Source: a virus
Direction: 5' to 3' (one strand)
IMG/VR virus record: IMGVR_UViG_3300046810_000555
Coordinates: 1-56,863 of that record
Length of the DNA stretch: 56,863 bases
A model generated the notes under the pieces. That model saw only the letters and a list, made by a program, of their open reading frames with translations, did no database searches and had not been told where the DNA came from. The position numbers and the translations under genes are program-made. The first letter of the stretch is position 1. Each line of letters opens with the position of its first letter. This document shows positions 13,157-21,247 of this stretch, in pieces.

Positions 13157-14380
13157 ATGAACCAATCCGACATCTTCGCAGCCGGCGCCGTGCGGCTGCA
13201 AATGACCGATTCCATCGAGTTGACCATCCAGTCTCTTCTGGCTTACGGCGCCACGCACGAGCATTGGGGTATTGCCTGGTCCGGTGGCAAAGACAGCAGC
13301 GCCACGCTGACCCTGATCACCTGGCTGCTCGACACCGGCCGTGTGCCGCGCCCGAAGACCCTGACAGTCTTCTACGCGGACACGCGCCAGGAACTGCCGC
13401 CGCTGGCCATCGCGGCGCAGCAGATCATGGACGAGCTGCGTGAGCGCGGCATCCAGGTCGAGGTGGTGACCGCGCCGATGGATAAGCGCTTCATGGTCTA
13501 CATCCTCGGGCGTGGCGTGCCGCCACCGAACAACAACACGCTACGCTGGTGCACGCGCCAGATCAAGATCGACCCGATGCAGCACGCGCTCGAGCAGCGC
13601 CTGGAGCAGCTGGACGGCCAGGTCCTGATGATCACCGGTGTGCGCCAGGGCGAGAGCGCGATTCGAGACCAGCGTATCGAAATGAGTTGCAGCAAGGATG
13701 GCGCCGAGTGCGGGCAGGGCTGGTATCAGCAGGTGCTGCCGAACGCCAAGGGGCTGCGCGGCCGACTGGCCACGCTGGCGCCACTGCTGCACTGGCGCGT
13801 CTGCCACGTGTGGGAGTGGCTGCGCCACTGGGCGCCGCAGGAAGAGTTCGGCGACTGGAGCACGGCCGCCATTGCCGAGGCCTACGGCGGCGATGAGGCT
13901 GAGGAGATCAACGCGCGTACCGGTTGCACGGGCTGCCCGCTGGTTGATACCGACATGGCGCTCGACAACATCCTGCTGAGCCCTCAATGGGCCTACCTCG
14001 CCCCGCTCAAGCGCATCAAGCCGCTGTGGCGCGAGCTGCGCAAGCCCGAGCATCGGCTGCGCAAGGCAGGGCTGGAAATCCTCAAGTCAGGCAAGACCGC
14101 AGCCAACCCGCAGCGCATGGGGCCGCTCACGTTCGAGGCGCGCCATATGGGCCTGGAGCTGATCCTGGGCGTTCAGGCCGAGATCAATGCCGCCGCACGC
14201 GCGCTTCGCCGGCCCGAGGTGGACCTGATCAACGCGGGGGAAGAGGCGCGCATCCGCGAGCTGATCGCCTTGGAGACCTGGCCCGATGGATGGGATGGCG
14301 ACGAGCCGATCGCCACCACCATCATGGATACCGTCTACGCGAACGGCGCAGTGCAGCCACGCCTTTTCTTTGGGGAGTAG
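13157..14380 (+). CDS. PAPS-reductase-like PP-loop protein
   Basis: A 407-aa protein with the PP-loop SGGKDSSA at residues 42-49, which binds ATP or PAPS. The fold follows TLTVFYADTRQELPP and the VVTAPMDKRFMVYIL segment. Cys132 (RWCTRQIK), the CSKDGAEC pair, and Cys257/Cys260 (TGCTGCPLV) could ligate a 4Fe-4S cluster as in DndC and in assimilatory APS reductases. Phage homologues have unknown substrates; DndC uses the same motifs in DNA phosphorothioation. It lies between two methyltransferase genes, so a DNA or tRNA modification role is plausible, but no dnd partners are seen. The ATG lies in an AT-rich gap after the reversed zinc-ribbon gene. Confidence 0.85.
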   Translation: MNQSDIFAAGAVRLQMTDSIELTIQSLLAYGATHEHWGIAWSGGKDSSATLTLITWLLDTGRVPRPKTLTVFYADTRQELPPLAIAAQQIMDELRERGIQVEVVTAPMDKRFMVYILGRGVPPPNNNTLRWCTRQIKIDPMQHALEQRLEQLDGQVLMITGVRQGESAIRDQRIEMSCSKDGAECGQGWYQQVLPNAKGLRGRLATLAPLLHWRVCHVWEWLRHWAPQEEFGDWSTAAIAEAYGGDEAEEINARTGCTGCPLVDTDMALDNILLSPQWAYLAPLKRIKPLWRELRKPEHRLRKAGLEILKSGKTAANPQRMGPLTFEARHMGLELILGVQAEINAAARALRRPEVDLINAGEEARIRELIALETWPDGWDGDEPIATTIMDTVYANGAVQPRLFFGE

Positions 14381-14428
14381 AAGTTGATGCCCTTAGAAAA
14401 ATTAAACCATCAGCAGAGCAACTTGCGG

Positions 14429-14692
14429 CTAGATTTTCAAAGCATCAATGAGCTGCGTCACTTCATCAAAAAGATCGTCAACACAGTGATCCGATGCACT
14501 CCACGATCGATTGCCGGTGTTGACCAGCTGCAATCTCGCATCAACCCATTGCGAGGGATCCTCTTCTGCGCGCAGTTCGGCTACTGCCATAGCTGTGTAG
14601 GTCGCTGCTTTGGATGGGGTGGAGGCGGGGCGAGTAGAGCATCGGATGGTGATGTCCCAGCCGAGGTACGTCCGTTGTACGGTATGGCACAT
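14429..14692 (-). CDS. Reversed small hypothetical protein (87 aa)
   Basis: An 87-aa protein on the minus strand beginning MCHTVQRTYLGWDITIRCST, then ATYTAMAVAELRAEEDPSQW and a C-terminal helix DLFDEVTQLIDALKI. The W-D-I-x-I-R-C start is frequent in short proteins of beta-proteobacterial phages, with no known function. The ATG at 14690-14692 is preceded by AAAGAGAG; a Met nine codons upstream is less likely. It is the fourth reversed gene in the rightward early block and fills the gap between the PP-loop gene and ninG. Confidence 0.65.
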   Translation of the reverse strand: MCHTVQRTYLGWDITIRCSTRPASTPSKAATYTAMAVAELRAEEDPSQWVDARLQLVNTGNRSWSASDHCVDDLFDEVTQLIDALKI

Positions 14693-14778
14693 GGTGCTCT
14701 CTTTTGGACGGGGCTTCATAGTAGCACTGAACCGTTGCCAAACTTGCTAATTAATATTTTCCTTTCGGAAGGGGAGGT

Positions 14779-15468
14779 ATGAGGCGCTCACCATTGAAGC
14801 CCGGTACCGCGCCGATGAAGCGCCAAGCCTTCGCGCGCGGCGAGCGCTTCGAAGCCCGCGATGTGACGAAGACCATCACCAAGGCCGCGCGCGAGAAGAA
14901 GCACAAGTGCGCGGTTCGCACCTGCCGCGCCGAGTTTGTTCGGCCGCAGCCATTCGTGATCTGGTGCTCGCCGGAGTGCGGCACGGTGGTGGCACTGGCA
15001 AAGGTCGCCAAGCAAATGACCGCCACGGCCAAGGCCGAGCGCAAGGACCGCCAGGAGAAGCTGGCCAAGTTCAAGCGCAAGGCCGACCACGTGGCCGACT
15101 GCCAGAAGGCATTCAACGCCTGGGTGCGTTTCCGCGACCGCTTCGAGCCGTGCATCGATTGCGGCAAGCACGCCAGCGGCGACGCCCTGACCGGCGGCGC
15201 TTATGACGCTGGCCACTACCTGTCGCGCGGCAGCCATCCACACCTTCGCTTCGACGAGCGGAACGTATTCAAGCAGCTCAAGGGCTGCAACCGGCCCGGA
15301 GGCGCCACGGCGACATCGTTCCGCGCCGGTGTCGTCGCGCGCATCGGCCTGGCCGCCGTCGAAGCGCTGGAAGCCGACAACGAACCGCGCCACTACACGG
15401 TCGATCAGCTGATCGCCATGACTGCGCACTACCGCAAACTTTTAAAAGAACTAAAGGCGGCGGCCTGA
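14779..15468 (+). CDS. ninG: NinG/Rap-type recombination protein
   Basis: A 229-aa protein of the NinG (Rap) family, which binds and cleaves branched DNA in phage recombination. The N-terminus is RSPLKPGTAPMKRQ, followed by a zinc-knuckle-like CAVRTC...WCSPEC, a long Lys-rich helix and the conserved FNAWVRFRDRFEPCIDCGKH, then YDAGHYLSRGSHPHLRFDERN and VFKQLKGCNR. The latter match lambda NinG's CxxC and GHY/H residues (HNH-like). GGGAGG precedes the ATG. Lambda ninG also lies between replication genes and Q; here it precedes the helicase fusion. Confidence 0.9.
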   Translation: MRRSPLKPGTAPMKRQAFARGERFEARDVTKTITKAAREKKHKCAVRTCRAEFVRPQPFVIWCSPECGTVVALAKVAKQMTATAKAERKDRQEKLAKFKRKADHVADCQKAFNAWVRFRDRFEPCIDCGKHASGDALTGGAYDAGHYLSRGSHPHLRFDERNVFKQLKGCNRPGGATATSFRAGVVARIGLAAVEALEADNEPRHYTVDQLIAMTAHYRKLLKELKAAA

Positions 15469-15502
15469 CGGCTGTTGCTCGACCAACCAAAACGGAAATG
15501 AC

Positions 15503-18130
15503 ATGAGCGCATTTACACCTGAAGAACAAAAGATGCTGATACAGACTGAATACCGACAGTTCCTGCGCGAGAAAATCCGCATGGCACCGTCGAAGGGCTT
15601 CGACGTACCTATGGAGCAGATTCACCCGGGCCTCAAGCCCCATACCCGCCAGATCGTCCGCTGGGCGCTCGCCGGCGGCCAGCGCGCCATTTTCGCATCG
15701 TTCGGCCTGCACAAGACTAGCACCAACTTGGAAGTGATGCGCCAAATCGGCATTCACCGGCCGGGCCTGCGCCTGATCGTGCTGCCGCTTGGCGTGCGCC
15801 AGGAGTTCATCCGCGAGGCCGCGAAGCGGTTCACCGGCGACCAGGCCATTACCGTGCGCTTCGTGCGCACCGATGCCGAGATTGACGACGAGAGCGTCAT
15901 CTACCTGACGAACTACGAATCGGTCCGCGAGGGCAAAATCACGGTGAACCGCTTCCACGCGGTTTCGCTCGACGAGGCCAGCGTGCTGCGCAGCTACGGC
16001 AGCAAGACGTATCAAGAATTCCTGCCGATGTTCGAGGGCATTGAGTTCAAGTTCGTCTACACGGCTACGCCGAGCCCGAATCGCTTCAAGGAACTGATCC
16101 ACTACGCTGGATTCCTGGGCGTGATGGACACGGGCCAGGCCCTGACGCGCTTCTTCCAGCGCGACAGCGAGAAGGCCGGCAACCTGACGCTGTATCCGCA
16201 CAAGGAGCATGAATTCTGGTTGTGGGTTGCGAGCTGGGCGGTGTTCATCCAGAAGCCGAGCGACCTGGGCCATTCGGACGAGGGCTACGACCTGCCGGAA
16301 ATCGAGGTCCGTTACCACGAAGTGCCGAGCAACTACGACACGGCCGGCGCCGAGAAGAACGGCCAGGGCCTGCTTATCCCCAACGTCGCCATGGGTCTGT
16401 CGGCTGCTGCCGGCGAGAAGCGCGACAGCATGGCCGCGCGCGTGGCGAAGGTGGCCGAGATCATTGCGGCGGATCCCGCTGACCACTTCCTCGTATGGCA
16501 CGATCTGGAGGACGAGCGCCACGCCATCCAGGCGGCGGTACCGGCTGCCGTGAGCGTGTGGGGCACGCAGCAGATCGACGAGCGCGAGCAGCGCATTGCC
16601 GACTTTAGCGACGGCAAGGTCCAGATCCTGTCCACGAAGCCGATCATCGCCGGCAGCGGCTGCAACTTCCAGCGATTCTGCAACCGCGAGATCTTTGCAG
16701 GCATCGGCTTCAAGTTCAACGACTTCATCCAGGCCATTCACCGCGTCCAGCGCTTCCAGCAGCCGCACCGCGTGCGCATCGACATTGTGCACACCGAGGT
16801 CGAACGCAAGGTGCTGGCCGACCTGCAGACGAAGTGGCGCCAGCACGAGGAAATGCAGGCCAAGATGGGCGAGATCATCCGCACCTACGGCCTCGACCAG
16901 CTCTCGATGCAGGACTCGCTGGCACGGACCATCGGTGTGCAGCGCCAGGTCGTCGCCGGCGACCGCTTCGAGGTGGCGCACAACGACTGCGTGCTCGAAG
17001 CGCTCGAACAGCCCGACAACTCGGTAGGCCTGGTGCTGACGTCGATCCCGTTCGGAAATCAGTACGAATACAGCCCGAGCTATAACGACTTCGGCCACAC
17101 GCAGGACAATGACCAGTTCTGGCGCCAGATGGATTTCCTGACGCCGCAACTGCTGCGCATCCTGCAGCCGGGTCGCATGTACGCTTGCCACGTGAAGGAC
17201 CGGATACTATTCGGCAACGTGACCGGCGCCGGCGTGCCGACCGTGAGCCCGTTCCATGCCGAGGCAATCTTCCACGCCACCAAGCATGGCTTCGACTACA
17301 TGGGTATGATCACGGTCGTTACCGACGTGGTGCGCGAGAACAATCAGACTTACCGCCTGGGCTATTCGGAAGTATGCAAGGACGGCAGCAAGATGGGCGT
17401 GGGCATGCCGGAATACGTCCTGCTGTTTCACAAGCCGCAGACCGACCGCGCGCGCGGCTACGCCGATGTGCCGGTGACCAAGGCCAAGCCGCCGTGTCTG
17501 GACGAGCAGGGCGTCACCGTGCCATTCGACCGCAAGCTGCCGCCGGTGCCCGGTACCGGCTACAGCGTGGCGCGCTGGCAGGTGGACGCGCACGCATTCT
17601 GGCGCTCGAGTGGCGACCGGCTGCTCAGCGCGGCGGAGCTGGCCAGCTTCGGCCCGGGCAAGCTGGCCAAGGTCTTCACCGAGATGTCGCTCGATAACGT
17701 CTACAACTACGAGTACCACGTGGCCGTGGGCGAGGCCATGCTCGCGAACAAGACGCTGCCGGCTACCTTCATGAGCCTAGCGCCGGGTAGCGCCGATCCG
17801 ACGGTCTGGCACGACATCGTGCGCATGCGCACTTTGAACGGCGAGCAGTCAGCGCGCGCAGTCGAGAAGCACGTCTGCCCGTTCCAGATCGATATCGTCG
17901 ACCGGCTGGTCAACCGCTACACCAACGCCGGCGAAGTGGTCTACGACCCGTTCTGTGGCCTGGGCACGGTGCCGGTACGCGCCATGAAGCTAGGCCGCCG
18001 CGGCGCCGGCTCCGAGTTGAATGCCGCGTACTTCGCCGACCAGGTGCACTACTGTCAGGCGATGGAGAAGCAGATCAGTGTGCCAACGCTGTTCGATATG
18101 GAAGCCATGGACCTGGAGAATGCAAAGTGA
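15503..18130 (+). CDS. SNF2-like helicase fused to a beta-class DNA methyltransferase
   Basis: An 875-aa two-part protein. Residues 45-430 are helicase superfamily 2: a Walker-A-like FASFGLHKTST (67-72, altered from GxGKT), DEAS box at 157-160, TATPSPNR at 188-194, and motif VI AIHRVQRFQQPHRVR near 412-426. Residues 495-860 are a methyltransferase: TSIPFGNQY at 513 in place of the usual S/DPPY, and the SAM motif DPFCGLGTVPVRAMKLGRRG at 815. Motif IV precedes motif I, as in beta-class N4C/N6A enzymes. The ATP-binding and catalytic motifs are non-standard, so activity of either part is uncertain. It overlaps the next gene by GTGA. A role in DNA protection or replication is inferred. Confidence 0.85.
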   Translation: MSAFTPEEQKMLIQTEYRQFLREKIRMAPSKGFDVPMEQIHPGLKPHTRQIVRWALAGGQRAIFASFGLHKTSTNLEVMRQIGIHRPGLRLIVLPLGVRQEFIREAAKRFTGDQAITVRFVRTDAEIDDESVIYLTNYESVREGKITVNRFHAVSLDEASVLRSYGSKTYQEFLPMFEGIEFKFVYTATPSPNRFKELIHYAGFLGVMDTGQALTRFFQRDSEKAGNLTLYPHKEHEFWLWVASWAVFIQKPSDLGHSDEGYDLPEIEVRYHEVPSNYDTAGAEKNGQGLLIPNVAMGLSAAAGEKRDSMAARVAKVAEIIAADPADHFLVWHDLEDERHAIQAAVPAAVSVWGTQQIDEREQRIADFSDGKVQILSTKPIIAGSGCNFQRFCNREIFAGIGFKFNDFIQAIHRVQRFQQPHRVRIDIVHTEVERKVLADLQTKWRQHEEMQAKMGEIIRTYGLDQLSMQDSLARTIGVQRQVVAGDRFEVAHNDCVLEALEQPDNSVGLVLTSIPFGNQYEYSPSYNDFGHTQDNDQFWRQMDFLTPQLLRILQPGRMYACHVKDRILFGNVTGAGVPTVSPFHAEAIFHATKHGFDYMGMITVVTDVVRENNQTYRLGYSEVCKDGSKMGVGMPEYVLLFHKPQTDRARGYADVPVTKAKPPCLDEQGVTVPFDRKLPPVPGTGYSVARWQVDAHAFWRSSGDRLLSAAELASFGPGKLAKVFTEMSLDNVYNYEYHVAVGEAMLANKTLPATFMSLAPGSADPTVWHDIVRMRTLNGEQSARAVEKHVCPFQIDIVDRLVNRYTNAGEVVYDPFCGLGTVPVRAMKLGRRGAGSELNAAYFADQVHYCQAMEKQISVPTLFDMEAMDLENAK

Positions 18131-18546
18131 AGGCCGATCATCCACTCACCGCCTATCGCATCGCGGCTATCACGGCCGTGCTGCAAGATGGGCCACTGTG
18201 CGCGCACGACGTGGCGCCGAAAATCTTTCTCTGCTACGGACACACCTGGCGCGTGCTCAAGTTCATGCACACCCTGGGCCTGGTGCACATCGCCAAGTGG
18301 CCCCTGCGCTGCACGCCGCGCGCCACCCGCGTCGCCGCGTATGCGGTAGGCGCCGGCGTTGATGCTAAGAAGCCAAAGCGCCGCACTGGCCAACAGCGCC
18401 AGGCTCGCGCCAAGGCGAAACTGCGGGCCGACGCCGAGCGCTTCGAGTTCCACCTGGCCAAGTGCCGGGCGCGCAAGCGCAAGCCGGCGCGGGATCCTTT
18501 GGTGGCCGCAATGTTTGGCGGAGCCGTGGAGGTGCGTCATGCGTGA
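18127..18546 (+). CDS. Winged-helix-like DNA-binding protein (139 aa)
   Basis: A 139-aa basic protein. Residues 8-65 (AYRIAAITAVLQDGPLCAHDV, then WRVLKFMHTLGLVHIAKW) have the layout of a winged helix: two helices, a recognition helix and a wing. Residues 80-130 are a highly basic helix (QQRQARAKAKLRADAERFEF). It is coupled to the helicase fusion by GTGA and overlaps the replication gene by 8 nt. It may aid replication initiation or be a transcription regulator; not identified. Confidence 0.65.
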   Translation: MKADHPLTAYRIAAITAVLQDGPLCAHDVAPKIFLCYGHTWRVLKFMHTLGLVHIAKWPLRCTPRATRVAAYAVGAGVDAKKPKRRTGQQRQARAKAKLRADAERFEFHLAKCRARKRKPARDPLVAAMFGGAVEVRHA

Positions 18547-19441
18547 TTATGGAAAAGTACAGACCACCTTCTGGACTAGCCAGGATACAAGCGGCATGTC
18601 CGACACCGGACGTATGCTCGCGCTGTACCTACTCACCAGCCCACATTCCAATATTTTGGGCTGCTTCCACCTGCCGATAGGCTACGTTTGCGAAGACCTG
18701 AAATGGGCGCCGGAAAGGGTTGAGAAAGGGTTTGCTGAACTCTTCGAGAAGGGTTTCGCAACCCGGGATAATGGGTCGAAATGGGTGGTGCTGCATGCCT
18801 ACTTGAAATGGAACCCAATCGAGAACCCGAACCAAGGCATCTCTGCCGGGCGCCTGTTCGAGCAAATTCCGATGCGTTCGACTGTAAAACCCTTGCTGGC
18901 TGCGGCTCTCCGGTCATTTTCGAAGCATTTTCCGGCCGTAATTTTGGACGATTTTGAAACCGTTTCGAAACCCTTAACCGAACCGTTTCGAAACCAAGAA
19001 CAGGAGCAGGAGCAGGAACAGAAGCAAGAACAGGAAAAAACCCTTGTCGAGCAACCCCAGCTCGACCCCGTTCGAACGATCTTCGAATTCTGGCAAAAAG
19101 TCATGGACTCGCCGAAGTCGGTCTTGGACGACAAGCGTCGTCGCGTAATCGCTAAGGCGCTTAAAGGCTACTCGCCCGCTGACGTGTGCCGTGCAATCCG
19201 TGGGTGCGCCAAGACGCCGCACAACATGGGCCTCAACGATTCGAAGACGAAGTACAACGGCCTGGGGTTGATCCTGCGCGATGCTGACCACATCGACCGC
19301 TTCATTCGCAATGATGCCGGCACTGCGCGCGCTGCCGCCGGCTCAGAAACGATCGAGCAGACCAACGCCCGAGTGATGGCTGAGCTCCTGGGTACTGCTG
19401 CCCCGCTGGCCGGCGACATCATCGACATGGTGCAAACGTGA
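18539..19441 (+). CDS. Phage replication initiator, O/DnaD-like
   Basis: A 300-aa protein. The N-terminal 120 residues (YGKVQTTFWTSQDTSGMSDTG, LALYLLTSPHSNILGCFHLP, VEKGFAELFEKGFATRDNG) match the winged-helix head of phage replication proteins that bind origin DNA. A Gln/Glu linker (about 15 residues of alternating Q and E at 155-170) separates it from a C-terminal helical domain with IFEFWQKVMDSPKSVLDDKR and NGLGLILRDADHIDRFI, as in helicase-loading phage O proteins. The ATG at 18539 is inside the preceding gene; the longer frame upstream is a shadow. An origin may lie inside this gene, as in lambda, but no iteron array is obvious. Confidence 0.82.
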   Translation: MRDYGKVQTTFWTSQDTSGMSDTGRMLALYLLTSPHSNILGCFHLPIGYVCEDLKWAPERVEKGFAELFEKGFATRDNGSKWVVLHAYLKWNPIENPNQGISAGRLFEQIPMRSTVKPLLAAALRSFSKHFPAVILDDFETVSKPLTEPFRNQEQEQEQEQKQEQEKTLVEQPQLDPVRTIFEFWQKVMDSPKSVLDDKRRRVIAKALKGYSPADVCRAIRGCAKTPHNMGLNDSKTKYNGLGLILRDADHIDRFIRNDAGTARAAAGSETIEQTNARVMAELLGTAAPLAGDIIDMVQT

Positions 19442-20193
19442 ACGCCGCTGAACATCCGCAGTTCATGCAACTGCTGGCCGAGACGATGGCGGCTTACGGC
19501 AAGCCGCTGCCGGAAGCGACGATGCTGAAGGTCTGGCTGAGCAACATGGCGCCATACCCGTTCCGGATCGTGGCCGCAGCCATCGACGGCTACCGGGCGG
19601 ACAACGGCGAGTTCGCCCCGGTACCGGCCGGGATCGCCAAACGCTGCTTGCTGCTCGATGGCCGGCCGGGTGTGGAGGAAGCGTGGGCCATTGCGCTCAA
19701 CAGTCAGGACGAGGCGGATACCGTGGTATGGACCGCCGAGTGTGCTGAGGCGTTCGCGCTGGCGCGGCCAGTGCTGGCTATGGGCGACGAGGTGGGCGCG
19801 CGCATGGCCTTCAAGGAAGCCTATTCGAGGTTGGTCGCCGTGGCGCGCGCGGACCGCCGCGCGGTTGCCTGGGCAGCCTCGGTAGGCTGGGATGGGCAAC
19901 GACGCGACGCCGCCGTGGCTCGCGCGGTCGTTGCTGGGCTCTTGCCTGCACCGGCAGCGGTAGGGCTGCTGAGCGGTGCAGCGGCAGCCGAACCCCAGGC
20001 AGAGCGCGCGCGGGAGCAACTGGCGAAGGTTAAGCAGATGCTGGCCGAAGGTGCTGCTGAGCGCGAGGCTCGCAGGGAGCAGGCGCACGAGGACCGCATC
20101 GCAGCAGAGGTGGCCGAGCACGCAAATCGTGACGCAGCCGTCGCCGCATACGCACAGCAGCGCGGTGTGCCGTTTGCGCGGAGGGTCGGCTGA
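19438..20193 (+). CDS. Phage replication protein P-like (helicase-loader position)
   Basis: A 251-aa protein with GTG start overlapping the O-like gene's stop. Residues 1-75 (FMQLLAETMAAYGKPLPEAT, MLKVWLSNMAPYPFRIVAAAI, FAPVPAGIAKRC) match the DNA- or helicase-binding head of phage P-like proteins that recruit host DnaB. The rest is a long alanine/arginine/glutamate-rich helical region without clear motifs. The pairing with an O-like gene and 4-nt coupling support a helicase-loader role; a fold-level search would be needed to tell P-type from DnaC-type. Confidence 0.7.
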   Translation: MNAAEHPQFMQLLAETMAAYGKPLPEATMLKVWLSNMAPYPFRIVAAAIDGYRADNGEFAPVPAGIAKRCLLLDGRPGVEEAWAIALNSQDEADTVVWTAECAEAFALARPVLAMGDEVGARMAFKEAYSRLVAVARADRRAVAWAASVGWDGQRRDAAVARAVVAGLLPAPAAVGLLSGAAAAEPQAERAREQLAKVKQMLAEGAAEREARREQAHEDRIAAEVAEHANRDAAVAAYAQQRGVPFARRVG

Positions 20194-20603
20194 TGGGCGC
20201 CCGCCAGACGTTCCTCGCGAACCCGCTCGACCTCCTGGCCGCCAAGCAGGTGGTGGGCCAGGAGGACGCCGACGCCACTGCGCTGGTCGTGCTGATCGCG
20301 CTCGACGCGGCCAAGCGCGGCTTGGCGCCGGCGCCGCTGGCCAATACGCTCACGGAGCACCTGCTGACCAGCGCGGCCGTCTGGTCGCAGATGGGCAACA
20401 AGCAGCTGTACGACAAGTCGGTGTTGGCGTGGTCGGCGCTGCGCAAGGCGTGCGCGCGGCCGACGACACTGCTAGACCTGACCACCGGCGAGTACGCTGC
20501 GATTCGGTTGTCGATCGCGCACTACGTCCGGGCACTGCCGAAGCTGGAAGTCGGCTTGTTGGCGGTGGCGTACGACAAGGCCATTCGGCAGTTGCGGGAT
20601 TGA
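20193..20603 (+). CDS. Hypothetical early protein (136 aa)
   Basis: An unrecognised, helix-rich 136-aa protein starting MGARQTFLANPLDLLAAKQV and continuing VVLIALDAAKRGLAPAPLAN. It has no HTH, metal site or membrane helix. The ATG overlaps the previous stop (TGATG). Similar all-helical proteins occur between replication genes and Q in phages of this type; function unknown. Confidence 0.62.
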   Translation: MGARQTFLANPLDLLAAKQVVGQEDADATALVVLIALDAAKRGLAPAPLANTLTEHLLTSAAVWSQMGNKQLYDKSVLAWSALRKACARPTTLLDLTTGEYAAIRLSIAHYVRALPKLEVGLLAVAYDKAIRQLRD

Positions 20604-20716
20604 ATCTGCGGCCGGCAAGAAAGGCTTGGTAGGATTCTGCAATAAAGTGGTCGTTGGTACATTGCATTCGCGTTTTCCGTGTGTTAACTTCCTCGCGTCA
20701 ACCGGGAGAGTGTCAC

Positions 20717-21247
20717 ATGGGCTATGCAGATCGTTTCGTCATGAGTTTGGGCGCGAGCACGTTGCAGGACGACGCGCAGCACCACGCAGCCGAACCGCTG
20801 GCCGCAGCGGCGCTGGCCGACCTGACCGGCGCGGGCTTCGGCGCGCTGCTCACCCGCGTGAAGTACGCCGACGGCTCGATCAGCAAGACCTTTGAGTCCG
20901 GCACGCAGAACCTGGCGCACCTGCTGCGCATCTGGACCAACCGGGTGACGGAGAAAGGCCGTGAGCGCAAGTGGGTGAAGGAGGGCACCGAGTGGGACGT
21001 GCGTGCCGCCCTGACGCTGTACCGTCGCGTCGCCGAGCGCTCGCTGGCCTACTGGCTCGACGGTAAGTGCTGCACCTGTCATGGCACCGGCACTGCCAAC
21101 CGCATGATCTGCCAGCCGTGCAAAGGCAGCGGCCGTGGAGAGATCGGTGGCGGTGGATTCGAGCGCGAGAAGGCGCTCGATATGGTCAGCGAGCTGGAAG
21201 GTCTACTCCAGGCGCATAATGCCCGCTCAGCCGCGTTGCTCCGCTAG
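20717..21247 (+). CDS. Zinc-finger protein in the Q (late antiterminator) position
   Basis: A 176-aa protein. Residues 118-140 hold CCTCHGTGTANRMICQPCKG, a DnaJ-like knuckle with C118/C121 and C132/C135 as likely zinc ligands. The N-terminal half includes FGALLTRVKYADGSISKTFE and a helical part with RNxxLxxLxRxW-like spacing. Lambda Q also has two CxxC pairs in its central region and lies between replication and packaging genes. An antiterminator role is inferred from position and the zinc site; no qut-like site is demonstrated. The stop TAG overlaps the reversed moron's stop at CTAG (21244-21247). Confidence 0.65.
   Translation: MGYADRFVMSLGASTLQDDAQHHAAEPLAAAALADLTGAGFGALLTRVKYADGSISKTFESGTQNLAHLLRIWTNRVTEKGRERKWVKEGTEWDVRAALTLYRRVAERSLAYWLDGKCCTCHGTGTANRMICQPCKGSGRGEIGGGGFEREKALDMVSELEGLLQAHNARSAALLR

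Noticed and set aside
12942-13160. 72-aa plus-strand ORF that overlaps both neighbours by ATGA
   Set aside because: The minus strand encodes a zinc ribbon with two CxxC pairs and a GAGGAGG site across the same bases, which is far stronger evidence than the overlaps.
15278-17191. 637-aa minus-strand ORF
   Set aside because: It is antisense to ninG and the helicase fusion; high GC at third positions keeps the opposite frame open. No ribosome-binding site, motif or sensible composition.
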